A model generated the notes under the pieces. That model was not told the DNA's origin, ran no database searches, and was given only the letters and a program-made list of their open reading frames with translations. From Aurantiochytrium sp. KH105 (Eukaryota; Sar; Bigyra; Thraustochytrida; Thraustochytriidae), in assembly GCA_003116975.1 (NCBI GenBank), contig BGKB01000010.1, forward strand, positions 124,001-188,000: a stretch of 64,000 nucleotides of DNA, read 5' to 3'. This document shows, one piece after another, positions 48,901-56,268 of this stretch. Each line of letters starts with the position of its first letter. Position 1 is the first letter of the stretch. The translations under genes were made by a program, and so were the position numbers.

Positions 48901-50462
48901 CCGCCTCCGCCACCACCCGGTCCGCCGCCACCAACGGAGTTTTCGTCATCGCTGGAGCTCCCCGCATCGTTGGCCCTCTCAATTACCTCCAGACGGCGCG
49001 GCGCGGATGGAACACTGCGCACAAGCTCGCTTGAGGTCGCTCCGAGTCTGGGACTAAGATGTCGCGCAGATTGAGAGCGCGCGCCTCCGAAAGAAAATGT
49101 GCGACGGTGGTGATTCGGGCGAGGGTCCAACGATACAACTTTGATTCCGCAATGAACAAAGGCGAGCGCCGGGAAATTAAGATTTCGGATGGTCTCCAGT
49201 GCGCCGACGCCACCAGGCATGCCATCCGAAGGGGGAAGGAGAGGTATCGCGCTTGCGATGGGACGCGAAAGCGGTCCGACGGATCCAGGCAAGACCACCG
49301 CGTCTTCGTAGACATGTCCAACAACGGGCTCGACAATGCAGGCTGTCCCAGACCCACGAGCAACCATGCCCGAGTCGCCCTCAACATCAAAGGTTTGGTG
49401 ATAGCCAACGACGGCGTTGCCTCCGAGTTCGAGGACCTTTTTCCCGATTTGGCGCCTCACTTGGCTCGACAATTTATACAAGAGGTTCTGACGTGACTCG
49501 TTGCTCTTGCGCGCAGTGCGAAAATTGTCAATGAGCTCGAACTCCGGGTCAGCCTCGACAACGAGCTCCTCTACAAATCCGAGCAAATGTTTTACGGTCA
49601 TCACAGACTGTTCAAGGGATGATGCAGCAAAAAAACGGACTCCTGCGGAGCTGTCCTTCCATGGGTTCTCATCACCGTAAAAAGTGATCTTTACTGCCAC
49701 ATGGAGCTCGCCGCGGATCCCATTCAACGTGTCGTAGATCGGAAACCAGCCCGACAGCTGGTCCTCTTCAATCCGAGGGTAGGTCGCTTGCGCTTGATTC
49801 TCTGTCGCGTCAGAAACACCGAAATTGGCGCCTGGTCCTGCAGCATAATTTTTGCCCATGTCATTTCCCGGTATCCGCTCGTTGCTGCTTGTGCTGTTAT
49901 GGTTGTGGAGTCCGTGGCCTGCATTCGCGTTAGCACCAGCTTCGAGTGCAATATTCCCGCTCTCTGGTCCCATCTGTCGCTGTCCAGGTTGCTCTCCGAT
50001 AGCTCTTGAAGGGCCTTCGTCTGCTGCGGCACCGCCATCATCAAGGGATCCTTCACCGCTAAGGGCCGAGGCAGGGAGCGAAGTCGATCGCTGTAGAGGA
50101 GGGCTCTGATCGGCCCCGGCCACGACTGCAGCAGCGCCACTCGTTCGATCGGCGCTGTCGACGGCCATTTGCAGCAGCGGGCCGAGGCCGATGGACACAG
50201 TGCCAATGAGATCATCCGCGCTGTAGACATCGTGGTCTAGCACCCGAAAGACGAGCGGCTCATTTTGCAGATCCGAATCGTCGAGGACCTGAAAGCGATG
50301 GTCTTCCTTCCATGACGGGTCGAGGGTTTTGCGAGCGATTTGCGTCTGGAACAATTGGTTCGCGAAGCGGACCTCGACGAAAGCGTCGGTGAGGTTCGAG
50401 GTGCGGTCCATGACCGGGAGGTCCCTGGCCTCCAGGACACGAAACTTGAGAAAGGAGGGCAT
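42912..50462 (-). CDS. C2CD5: C2CD5-like C2-domain protein, greatly enlarged
   Basis: C2CD5 (CDP138) is a Ca2+- and lipid-binding protein that in mammals aids vesicle fusion at the plasma membrane. The N-terminal C2 domain is clearly this family: MPSFLKFRVLEARDLPVMDR, NLTDAFVEVRFANQ, DLQNEPLVFRVLDHD, YSADDLIGTVSIGL. The C2CD5-specific blocks follow: GWFPIYDTLNGIRGELHVAV, LLGFVEELVVEADPEFELID and QIGKKVLELGGNAVVGYHQTF. The C-terminal block is also present (VRYLGRINLHFIRES, ARAHVAALQGNVLLSYKI, ISISGDAAIIV). Between them lie further beta-rich blocks (LRCRYVLGYKEQC; MIVRKSMDETRVARLN). Very long disordered inserts include polyglycine near 48900, an Arg/Ser-rich stretch over about 45150-47250, and a polyserine run near 44940-45010. 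At 2516 residues it is about 2.5 times the usual length. ATG 50462 matches the family start. It is head-to-head with the duplicated-domain secreted protein. Confidence 0.88.
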   Translation of the reverse strand: MPSFLKFRVLEARDLPVMDRTSNLTDAFVEVRFANQLFQTQIARKTLDPSWKEDHRFQVLDDSDLQNEPLVFRVLDHDVYSADDLIGTVSIGLGPLLQMAVDSADRTSGAAAVVAGADQSPPLQRSTSLPASALSGEGSLDDGGAAADEGPSRAIGEQPGQRQMGPESGNIALEAGANANAGHGLHNHNSTSSNERIPGNDMGKNYAAGPGANFGVSDATENQAQATYPRIEEDQLSGWFPIYDTLNGIRGELHVAVKITFYGDENPWKDSSAGVRFFAASSLEQSVMTVKHLLGFVEELVVEADPEFELIDNFRTARKSNESRQNLLYKLSSQVRRQIGKKVLELGGNAVVGYHQTFDVEGDSGMVARGSGTACIVEPVVGHVYEDAVVLPGSVGPLSRPIASAIPLLPPSDGMPGGVGALETIRNLNFPALAFVHCGIKVVSLDPRPNHHRRTFSFGGARSQSARHLSPRLGATSSELVRSVPSAPRRLEVIERANDAGSSSDDENSVGGGGPGGGGGGGGGGGTGSATQYIRKLPGLEREVTLLTITVLPMNVRVRLGGVVATRSVKFLGRLAAKISDQETRDEWWAEIREEIRSHARSLRCRYVLGYKEQCVVHDDVCILQATGTAAAILSDRPIWSVAAASDAVRDRARRSRAQQNRALAIHDNLRERDGDEASSSTTSNDLAGDHHALGAGSTGGGVVASLLVSRGFMSGKGSGGRGDSARWAAGYSVDGNEAAAEADHGSDPDANTSQEMVVMELAPPGSNKFSHYQQLRLHLDEWQTKTKERHDQRQREKHRKRAEAIKRQRQAHRMGSPKQSQSDSPRNSISVLQHPSSPSPQPTSSMDPDPNGAYGHRTQSPGAPGDNEDGDGLTTGAGGNTATSAANNATNVTGTFGGAAAAAGGRPRGMSHVEARKQRRRETKPVLPCSIVHAPYHRENAPFANMRLVPCGLCRKKWVPEVILATTEVPPLLPVTGHGVLVEARICRVRPKLNSKAESREVDASAVSENLIFLEIELHKQLMLKLKLMGMNAAFGLRSQVQIGSSLMIGVTTATAVHSPALPPPAVLRIHRSLEVEDQDDRKHVRIQKEIERIAAANRDRMLTMATSEARLYRQAIATAKRRMKRATRATRRRWQQEYLLEARKRRARKRQRKRRKRGREAAYRLSRRSRESGRSADAVVDEHLTVDVIPLGGFRTGESGMDTDDPTYSSARSLGLDGHGNADLSGYPDGSGDLHGSRGEQSHHEDAADAEHGHDHDTEKDRSIGRALSSHRSPSSRSTAKTRNPVAVIARLARRRGHPSEGAVSELRQGEASEVPTPVATPTLDEEEEDEENGGDFPTKHERNWEDQGESTHGGSEDGATAHRAKTFGEDHAAARGRSLQGSQPVSVWKRLRAKTRDLNRPSSSKQQPFHHATSDLGEDKDNESPTKSSSRTPHRALRHRFNSDSHVIPQSIRETEGGEGDAAEDDLEAHHSDAKSSSGAHRHAKLATDAGKDGLDAIDAGTGGDTENAGFALAAKTMFAPFSRTRRAGDGMSRSTSNVTSSFASLNNGTGASGTEQKGRGSLMNSSRARSSRGWEGKSRKERSTGGKNLIAKLQRRQLSGQDRDSESRATRKRDILASRDIDYRGDDEAEDIGESEDHDYQPPAGSKSKSGHRAGELGSHQATPKGKMRSSKSRPSLARRPSKSSRKKHRSHKKQSSKGRGERSGRGTDHGRNAGEYGSRRNGNRSDGDSSARSRVSSSASAKSRTRPVPPNGAQGGGNPAHEPVQRRRSRGSSAGAASSSSSASESSSSKSSRSRKSMRSALSALSSPSSLSTSSSSSSSSSSSSSSSSSSSSSGSTSSLSWTWAGQHLDAVNDPVPLLSDSDDEAREEESWSSSSSSSSSSSEDSDMEVGQAEALLSEVRSTRNTFVIEVDDETDEDVMAVILDKQLPPGIAVCNTEILPQGGVGFAGGGGGRAMTSVRKPHMVMMIVRKSMDETRVARLNTQFAELFQELHGMLAVKLMAMVPCEVRGIRCDLSIPSEFTVEVMLTAVVHRAEIPTQAMLQEPSSMFVNLWKFEPSVGGLPTVVPSTIEQMMKKLLQSRMVPAREAPEEEGSFELSEALLPGNAMTAPTPRGYYGLPDTLVLDPVSERALNAHPEDLQLQMAEQEIWARKERSTYLAEDGAALGGGLDPASHAGADLELLSSVPPVVEQRRRASPLLSRFHLPRIKRHLHVPLPHLPHLNFRRSVGSLHGSPLTDQSLLRGGMSTTLHIRSEAPYADVERGDASSSRQLAISEASAPMIVARSSDTALVDTSGGAPFPSSTATREPGTGTSTLPSGAEDDASRPEVASQTSSWDQNDMVTPLQRAGSSSMDSSDDRDGSFSSSLQVQHSASNMGELMIAPEKPALEPLQGGREHGALHVMIHVTPLPFVPEHTIVRYLGRINLHFIRESWAVREGGGGMGKFFQEFLNEAQAIARAHVAALQGNVLLSYKITPRQSTVKSLKSVYNMISISGDAAIIVPSSGMFSLAHA

Positions 50463-50835
50463 GGCGACCAGGTCCCCGCGGCCGGCCCTGCCTCTCTACC
50501 CTCCCACCTCCTCGCCTTGTCGCGGCCGCCCTCGCGCGCAGGGCCGCGCTGCGCCGCCGCCCAAAACCCTTTGGGTCGTCATCCATCCCAGCGAGGCGCC
50601 GCCGTTCGCACTCGAGCGCGCGCACTGCGCTCGCTCACTGGTCGCGCGCCGCCGCGCCGCGATGAAAGACACGAAAGACGCGGGTCTAACGTGCGCGTCT
50701 TTCAGCAGGCGCGGCGCGCGCAAGTGCCTATCCTCGGGAATAGTTTACTTACGCAAGTGCGGTAAAGAGTGAACGGCCAGTGCTCGAACGGTCGAGGCAG
50801 ACCGCCCGACGTGGAGTTGTTGAAAAGTAATAAGG

Positions 50836-50878
<43 letters not shown>

Positions 50879-50987
50879 CGAGGGAGATCGATCCGAGGAG
50901 CAAAACCCTCGACGGGCAGAAATCAAACGACAGGAAGCGAGGGGCCCTCTTGCGAGCGACGAAGGGGAGATACGGCCTGCGACCACG
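50463..50987. other. Divergent promoter region with GA repeat
   Basis: This 525-base gap between C2CD5-like and the secreted protein contains a GA run at 50837-50876. The plus-strand frame is open through the run (Arg-Glu repeats), but its start at 50769 is not a credible ATG context. Confidence 0.55.
50837..50876. repeat. GA dinucleotide repeat
   Basis: About 20 tandem GA units in the presumed 5' leader of the downstream secreted-protein gene. Confidence 0.95.
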
Positions 50988-52499
50988 ATGCTCGCCGCGA
51001 CGATCCTGCGCCACCTGCTTGTGGTCGTGCTCGCCCTCGTGGTCGTGGCGGCTGCAGCCGGCCAGGAGGCTAGCGATGCCGCCGATGCGGCATGGGAGAT
51101 GGACGGCGGCGCCGCGGGCCTAGCGCGCGGCGAGGTCAACGCGGACGCGGGGCGCGAGGAGACGCACGGTGCCGACGCCGCGAACGCTTCTGCTCTCAGC
51201 GCGCTCGACGAAGACGAATCCTGCGAGGACAACGATGATACCGGCATGGAAGTGACCGACGCGGCGAACGTTGACTCTCAGGACGGCGAGGGAATCCTCA
51301 TGAACGAGGGTGAGGAGGAGATGGAGGAGCAGGAAGATGTGCCATTCGAGGACATCACGGGAAACTTGACCGTCGTCAAGCCTCTAAACGGAAGCGAAAC
51401 CGAAGGTCGCGCTGTGGCAGTCCAGCTCAACGTAAACACGAACTGCATCAATGTAACCCGTTTCCAAGAAAAATACAACACGTCCAACATTTGCATCTCG
51501 CTTGATGACAGTGACTTTGCTTGCTGGCCCATTTTCGGCCTTTCACGCTTCCCACTGTACACGAATTTGACTGAGGGCGCGCACCATCTCGTGGCTAAGC
51601 TCGTGGATCCGTTGACAGGCGAAGAGCTCATTGACGAAAGTGTAGCCGAGTCTACCTTTTTCATGGTACCTGTCAACGAGACAGCCATCGCAGAGGCCGA
51701 GGCCGCAGCTGCCGAAGAACGTGCACGCGCTGAGGAAGACGAAGACGCGGAAGATCAGGAGGAACCCGCTGAGCCTGAGACCGAGACAATTCAGATTCCC
51801 CAAGTAGGCATCGAGTATCCTGCAACAGAGTACGCAGTGCCAGGAACCTTCGAGGTGCGGCTTCATATTGTCACGGCGACTAATTTGACGCAGTTTCGGC
51901 GCTTGTTTCAAAACTCCTTTATTTGTCTTGCATTGGACGAGGCCTTGCACCAAGTCTGCTGGCCAATCTTCGAGGAGACCTACTACCCCAAATTTTTCAA
52001 TCTCAAGCCCGGTGCGCACACTCTTGTGGCGCATCTCTCGCACCCCAACACGCTCGAGATTATCCCAGGTACAGCAATGGAAATTCGCACCTTTTGGGTC
52101 ACGGAAAAGAACCAAGGCATGATCCCCATGACGCTTCGCGCACCGTCCGAAGGGTCGAATGCCTTTGGCGAGAGCACCCAAGCAACGACGACGCAAGAAG
52201 CAGACGTGCAGCCCTCGCAAGAGACCTCATCATCATCATCATCATCATCATCTGTCACCATGGACTCAGAGGACGAGGCGCAGTCTGACAAGCCTCACGT
52301 GTCACTTCAGATCAACGTTGATGGCCAGCGCCATGTCCTCCTGGCCTTTGAAGGCGAGGACCCAGTCACAACGGCGGGTCAATTTTGCGTCGAGAAAAAA
52401 ATCTTTGGCCAAAATTGCGTGTCTTCCATTTCTCGCCTCATCGAGGTCGAGTGGCAAAAGCTCCGAGATATCCCTCACATCGAGCTCTTCTCCACTTGA
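50988..52499 (+). CDS. Secreted acidic protein with a duplicated CWPIF domain
   Basis: This is 503 residues from ATG 50988, opening with a clear signal peptide (MLAATILRHLLVVVLALVVV, then AAAAG). An acidic, Ala-rich spacer follows. Two copies of a roughly 100-residue domain come next, at nucleotides about 51355-51680 and 51785-52115. Shared features are LNV or LHI, SNICISLDD or SFICLALDE, CWPIF in both, NLTEGAHHLVAKL or NLKPGAHTLVAHL, and TFFMV or TFWVT. An acidic EEDEDAEDQEEPAE linker separates them. A polyserine run encoded by an ATC/TCA repeat (52227-52252) precedes a shorter third beta-rich block (VSLQINVDGQRHVLLAFEG). Several N-x-S/T sites fit passage through the secretory pathway. The conserved Cys pair and GAHxLVA pattern suggest a small beta-sandwich, but I do not know the family or function. 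Confidence 0.72.
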   Translation: MLAATILRHLLVVVLALVVVAAAAGQEASDAADAAWEMDGGAAGLARGEVNADAGREETHGADAANASALSALDEDESCEDNDDTGMEVTDAANVDSQDGEGILMNEGEEEMEEQEDVPFEDITGNLTVVKPLNGSETEGRAVAVQLNVNTNCINVTRFQEKYNTSNICISLDDSDFACWPIFGLSRFPLYTNLTEGAHHLVAKLVDPLTGEELIDESVAESTFFMVPVNETAIAEAEAAAAEERARAEEDEDAEDQEEPAEPETETIQIPQVGIEYPATEYAVPGTFEVRLHIVTATNLTQFRRLFQNSFICLALDEALHQVCWPIFEETYYPKFFNLKPGAHTLVAHLSHPNTLEIIPGTAMEIRTFWVTEKNQGMIPMTLRAPSEGSNAFGESTQATTTQEADVQPSQETSSSSSSSSSVTMDSEDEAQSDKPHVSLQINVDGQRHVLLAFEGEDPVTTAGQFCVEKKIFGQNCVSSISRLIEVEWQKLRDIPHIELFST

Positions 52500-52773
52500 T
52501 TTTACATAGGAGAGGGACAGTCTTCGTTCACGCGAACGAGTGACAAGTCTTTGTAAGACAAGATTCCATGCATGCAAGCACTTATTTTTTCTTTTTCTTT
52601 CCTTTCCTTTTCTCTTTACTTTCTTTCTGCTACCTTGTGCTTGGCGCCGTCGCCCGTTGGCTGGCTAATTGGCTCGCGATGGGACTTGTTTTCTTTCTAA
52701 TAGGTAAACTCTCTTTTAACGCTTTGACGGGATTGCTTTTGTTGGTTTGCAATTCGCCAAGACTGATGACTCA

Positions 52774-55014
52774 TCAGTCAGTCGCCTTGCTTTGGCTTGC
52801 CCGAGACTCAGACACAGAAACCCATCCAGTACGTTGCTGCTTGGCAGGTGCCCACAGGTGCAAGAGCTTTCCGGGGCCAACACCAGCAAAAGGTTCAGAA
52901 ACCTTTGCACTTTCGGTATCTGGAATCTTTGGCGTTTCGTGCACGTCTTGCTGGTCGGCACCAGGGCTGGCTTCACCATCTTCTGGAGCAATCGTTGCAC
53001 TTGCTGCGATGCCAACTTCGGGCGCCGAGGCCTTGGGCAGCTCCGCTTTCGGAAGAGGGTTGAATCGGGCGTGCGGCAACATGGTTTCAACCATGTTTTG
53101 CACGTAGCCATGGGCATACAAGTGGGGCCCGCCATCAGGTTGCTCTCTGCGCAAAAACTCAAAGTGCACGTCTGAAGTACGCTGGTGGCGAATTTCGACC
53201 TTGGACCAGGCGATTTTCCCGGACTTGTTCTTTTTTCCTTTGCGACAAATCAACAGGGTATCCTTGGACTGCCGGAAGTACGGACTTGCCTCGCAGTAGA
53301 ACTCGTTGTGCACATGCTGCTTGACGTAAACTGCGTTCTCCACGTAGTGAAGATCCATCTTTTCCAGAGCACGCAGCACGCGCAAGATCAAATGCTTGGG
53401 TGTCCAAATGTACACAAAACCAGAAGGAAGCAGACCTTTGCGATTAAGCTTCAGCCGCAAAAGGTCCTCTGGCTCAATGCCGTACTCTAGATTGTTTGGA
53501 TTGCTGTCCTCGATCTTGCCTGCTGTTGAGCTGTGGACGAGTTTGCGGGCATGCTTCCAGGGAGGGCTCAGAACGATCCCCTCGAGTGGGGCGCGGTTAC
53601 CGAGAATTCCGAGAAGGTCCGCGTCGAGGACACGATCTACTTGGACGTGCTTGGAGCAGGGCGGCGTCTCGGGACTCATCGAAAAGGTGTCCTCGTCAAG
53701 GCAGACCTCGTCGGGCCGCCACTTGGTGTGTCGGTGCACCGCGCCCTTGGGGCGATAAGGCGCGACGCGCTTGGCCCAAGAAGGCGTAATTTCCTTTGGA
53801 ATGCGCGTGTACATGATGGCGTTGGGATCATACATGCGAATCTTTTTCAGTCCAGTAACGAAGCGGCCAGAGGTGTCCGCGACAAAGGCAATGTGCATGA
53901 CGCCGTTGGCGACAATTTTGGAGACCGATGTCGTTCGATTTGAAAGTTGAGGTGCGCGTGCAGTACGACCCTTTTTCTTCTTGCCAAAAAGTTCGTCCCA
54001 TAGCTCATCGTCGGTCCCATCACCAAAGAGAAAGACGCGTTCTCCGGCATTTGTTTCGTGCGTCGTTACGTGGCCCATGTCCCAGCCATCGTCGTACATG
54101 TACTCATCGCCCATTTCATGCTGACGTGTTGCGTTTTCTACGGTAAAATTTGACGTTTGCTTGAAGACCTCGAGAAGAGCAGCCCTATCGAGAAGGACGT
54201 CTGCATCTGCATCGGCGCCGCTGGGACCGGCAGAGTTCGTTTCAGCGTCGTTGCCACTTCCGGATGATTCGGCGTCTACATTCTCTGCCACAGCCCCCGC
54301 GCTCTCGCTGGCTTGGTCTTGCGAGACAGAAGTTGGTGGTGGCGACGGGGTCGCTGCCCTTCCGGGTGTCGGAACGCTTCCTGTGGCGGCAGCGGCGGCC
54401 TTTTCGCGATCTCGCTTGAGGCGCTGCTCGATTTCCTCCAGCTTTTTGAACTTCATTTCGATCATTTCTGGAGTCTCAAATTCCTCCACGTAGCCCACAA
54501 AAAGCGTGGGGTCAAGGACTTGCTCTGCTTGCCGCCGGCGTCGTTTCGGCGCCCTGGCGCGTCCTGACACCCTCCTCGAGGTTAGGGCGCTGGTCGTTTG
54601 CCGCGCTCTCGCAGCTGCGGCTCTCCGCGGTTTCTTGGCAGGCGCCTGCACGACGGATGTTTGCACAACGGTCGCATCTACAGCGGGAGGTGGGGCTTGC
54701 ACTTGATCTTTTTGCGCTTGGCCTGTCTTGTCGTTGTGCTGCGTCTCGACGGCCTTGGCAATTTTCGCAACCACCTTGAGGTGCTCGCGGCCATCCTGCG
54801 GCGTCATGGCAGGTTTCTTCTTTTCAACCGCTGGTTCTGCGATCACCGCCTGCTTGAACGGGGGCACCGCGTCGGCCCCGGTAGCAGCAACGCCAGCAGT
54901 CGTCACGGTCGCGACGGCGGCAGCAGCAGCAGCGTCGGCGCTCTCGTCCTCGTGGGTCTCGGCGATGATGCTCGCACCGAGCGCTGCGTCGGGGGCGTCC
55001 ACGCGCTTGCTCAT
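52774..55014 (-). CDS. MT-A70-like methyltransferase-family protein with altered DPPW motif
   Basis: MT-A70 proteins methylate the N6 of adenine in RNA or DNA, or act as inactive partners of such enzymes. The 746-residue protein has a Lys/Arg/Ala-rich N-terminus, the acidic linker VGYVEEFETPEM, and a conserved-looking block (DEYMYDDGWDMGHV; RVFLFGDGTDDELWDELFG). The MT-A70-like domain holds VLSPPWKHA near residue 480 where active enzymes have DPPW. Further strands are GFVYIWTPKHLILRVLRAL, MDLHYVENAVYVKQ and SKDTLLICRKGKK, and the later EFLRREQPDGGPHLY. Change of the catalytic Asp to Ser suggests a diverged or partner subunit, comparable in logic to METTL14 or ciliate MTA9. The C-terminus is Pro/Ala-rich. 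ATG 55014 opens the frame. It is head-to-head with the CAF-1 subunit gene. Confidence 0.7.
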   Translation of the reverse strand: MSKRVDAPDAALGASIIAETHEDESADAAAAAAVATVTTAGVAATGADAVPPFKQAVIAEPAVEKKKPAMTPQDGREHLKVVAKIAKAVETQHNDKTGQAQKDQVQAPPPAVDATVVQTSVVQAPAKKPRRAAAARARQTTSALTSRRVSGRARAPKRRRRQAEQVLDPTLFVGYVEEFETPEMIEMKFKKLEEIEQRLKRDREKAAAAATGSVPTPGRAATPSPPPTSVSQDQASESAGAVAENVDAESSGSGNDAETNSAGPSGADADADVLLDRAALLEVFKQTSNFTVENATRQHEMGDEYMYDDGWDMGHVTTHETNAGERVFLFGDGTDDELWDELFGKKKKGRTARAPQLSNRTTSVSKIVANGVMHIAFVADTSGRFVTGLKKIRMYDPNAIMYTRIPKEITPSWAKRVAPYRPKGAVHRHTKWRPDEVCLDEDTFSMSPETPPCSKHVQVDRVLDADLLGILGNRAPLEGIVLSPPWKHARKLVHSSTAGKIEDSNPNNLEYGIEPEDLLRLKLNRKGLLPSGFVYIWTPKHLILRVLRALEKMDLHYVENAVYVKQHVHNEFYCEASPYFRQSKDTLLICRKGKKNKSGKIAWSKVEIRHQRTSDVHFEFLRREQPDGGPHLYAHGYVQNMVETMLPHARFNPLPKAELPKASAPEVGIAASATIAPEDGEASPGADQQDVHETPKIPDTESAKVSEPFAGVGPGKLLHLWAPAKQQRTGWVSVSESRASQSKATD

Positions 55015-55239
55015 GGACTTTCGCTTCTCCGCTTCTCCGCCCGTCTGCCGGCGCTTCTGCGTTTGCTCGCTCCGCCCCGCTCCCGTTCTTCGCGTCCCGC
55101 TCGCGTCTCAGGCCGCGCGCCGAGCTCTCGCGCCGCGCGTTGCAGTAATTTAATTGCCGTCTGCCTCGCGTCGCCAACGGGAAAAAACCCTCTCGCCAAT
55201 CCTCGCCAATCCTCGCCTCGCCAATCCTCGCTGCTCCGC

Positions 55240-55277
55240 ACGCGCGCGCGCGCTCGCTCGCTCGCTCGCTCGCTCGC
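55240..55277. repeat. CG and CTCG simple repeats
   Basis: A CG dinucleotide run is followed directly by about six CTCG units. Confidence 0.9.
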
Positions 55278-55445
55278 AGGCTCGCGCGCACGCGGGCCCA
55301 CGCGCCCTCGCCTCCGGCCCCTCGCTCGCGCTCGCTCGCGGAGGGCGGGGTGGTGGTCGCCGGTTAGGTCGATCGGTTCGAGCATTGATTGCATGCAATC
55401 TCTCCGATCGATCGCGATCGGCATCAAGAGGCACTATGCGACGAG

Positions 55446-55472
55446 GCATGCATGCATGCATGCATGCATGCA
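55446..55472. repeat. ATGC tetranucleotide repeat
   Basis: About six tandem units of the self-complementary atgc; it resembles the GATC array near 41351 in being able to fold back. Confidence 0.9.
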
Positions 55473-56268
55473 CGGCCTGGGATGCCAGGCCACTCCTTGC
55501 CCGCGCCACCCCGGGCCATGCCGGCGACGCCGGTGCCGGGCTCGCGGCCCTCCCCGCGCGGCCGAGCAGCGCCGCCCGCGCGCCGGCCGACGGTCTGGTC
55601 TGGTCTGGAGGCGCGCGCGCGAAGGTTGCCTGCAGCAGCAGAGCGCGCGATGTCTGTCTCAGATGTCAGTCAGTCACTTTGGGGCGATCGAGGGGAGAAG
55701 ATGATTCTGGGAGAGGAGACGAGGATGAATGCCGCGGGGCGGGGATCATGACGGCGATGCCGGCCGCTGCCGAGCGAGGAGCGAGATGATCAGGACGGAG
55801 GCGAGCAAGAGGCCGGCCGGCGCACGGGCCAGCCTCGCTCGCCGTCGTGCCGCCGTCCAAGGCACGCTAGGCCCGGCAGCCCGATCCTATGTTCTTCAAG
55901 TTCAAGTTGTAAAACCACCTAACCGTCACCGCCCCAAACTCTTTTTTTTTTCTGTGTTTTGAATTTGAATCTCGCCTAACCACCGCTGTAGCCACCTTAA
56001 CTGATAGGCGGAGGAAAACAGTATCAGCAGGTACGGTTTAGGCGGTTCGAGGAGGCGGTGGTTAGGTGGGACGAGCACGGAGAGAGAGATCGCGCATGAA
56101 GGCTTGCTGCTGCGCACGAACAGGTTGCAAAGCGGCACCGCGTCGGCGAGCGGGCAGGCAGGCGAGCGGAAACAAGAAGTGCGACAGCGCGGCGCCAAAA
56201 GCGCGTTGGTGGAGAAGCTGACTCGAGCAGCGCAAGTTGGCCCGGCGGCGAGGACAGGCGAGGAGAGG

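Larger units (their letters stand above)
55015..56268. other. Divergent GC-rich region between MT-A70-like and CAF-1 genes
   Basis: This is 1.25 kb with no supportable gene. Repeats include CTCGCCAAT units (about 55190-55230), a CG/CTCG run (55240-55277) and an ATGC run (55446-55472). The plus-strand frame open from 56104 begins with TTG and is not taken as coding before 56269. Confidence 0.6.

Noticed and set aside
55370-56060. GGTTCGA-like words (near 55375 and 56041) considered as tRNA B boxes
   Set aside because: No matching A box, acceptor stem or anticodon arm could be drawn around them.
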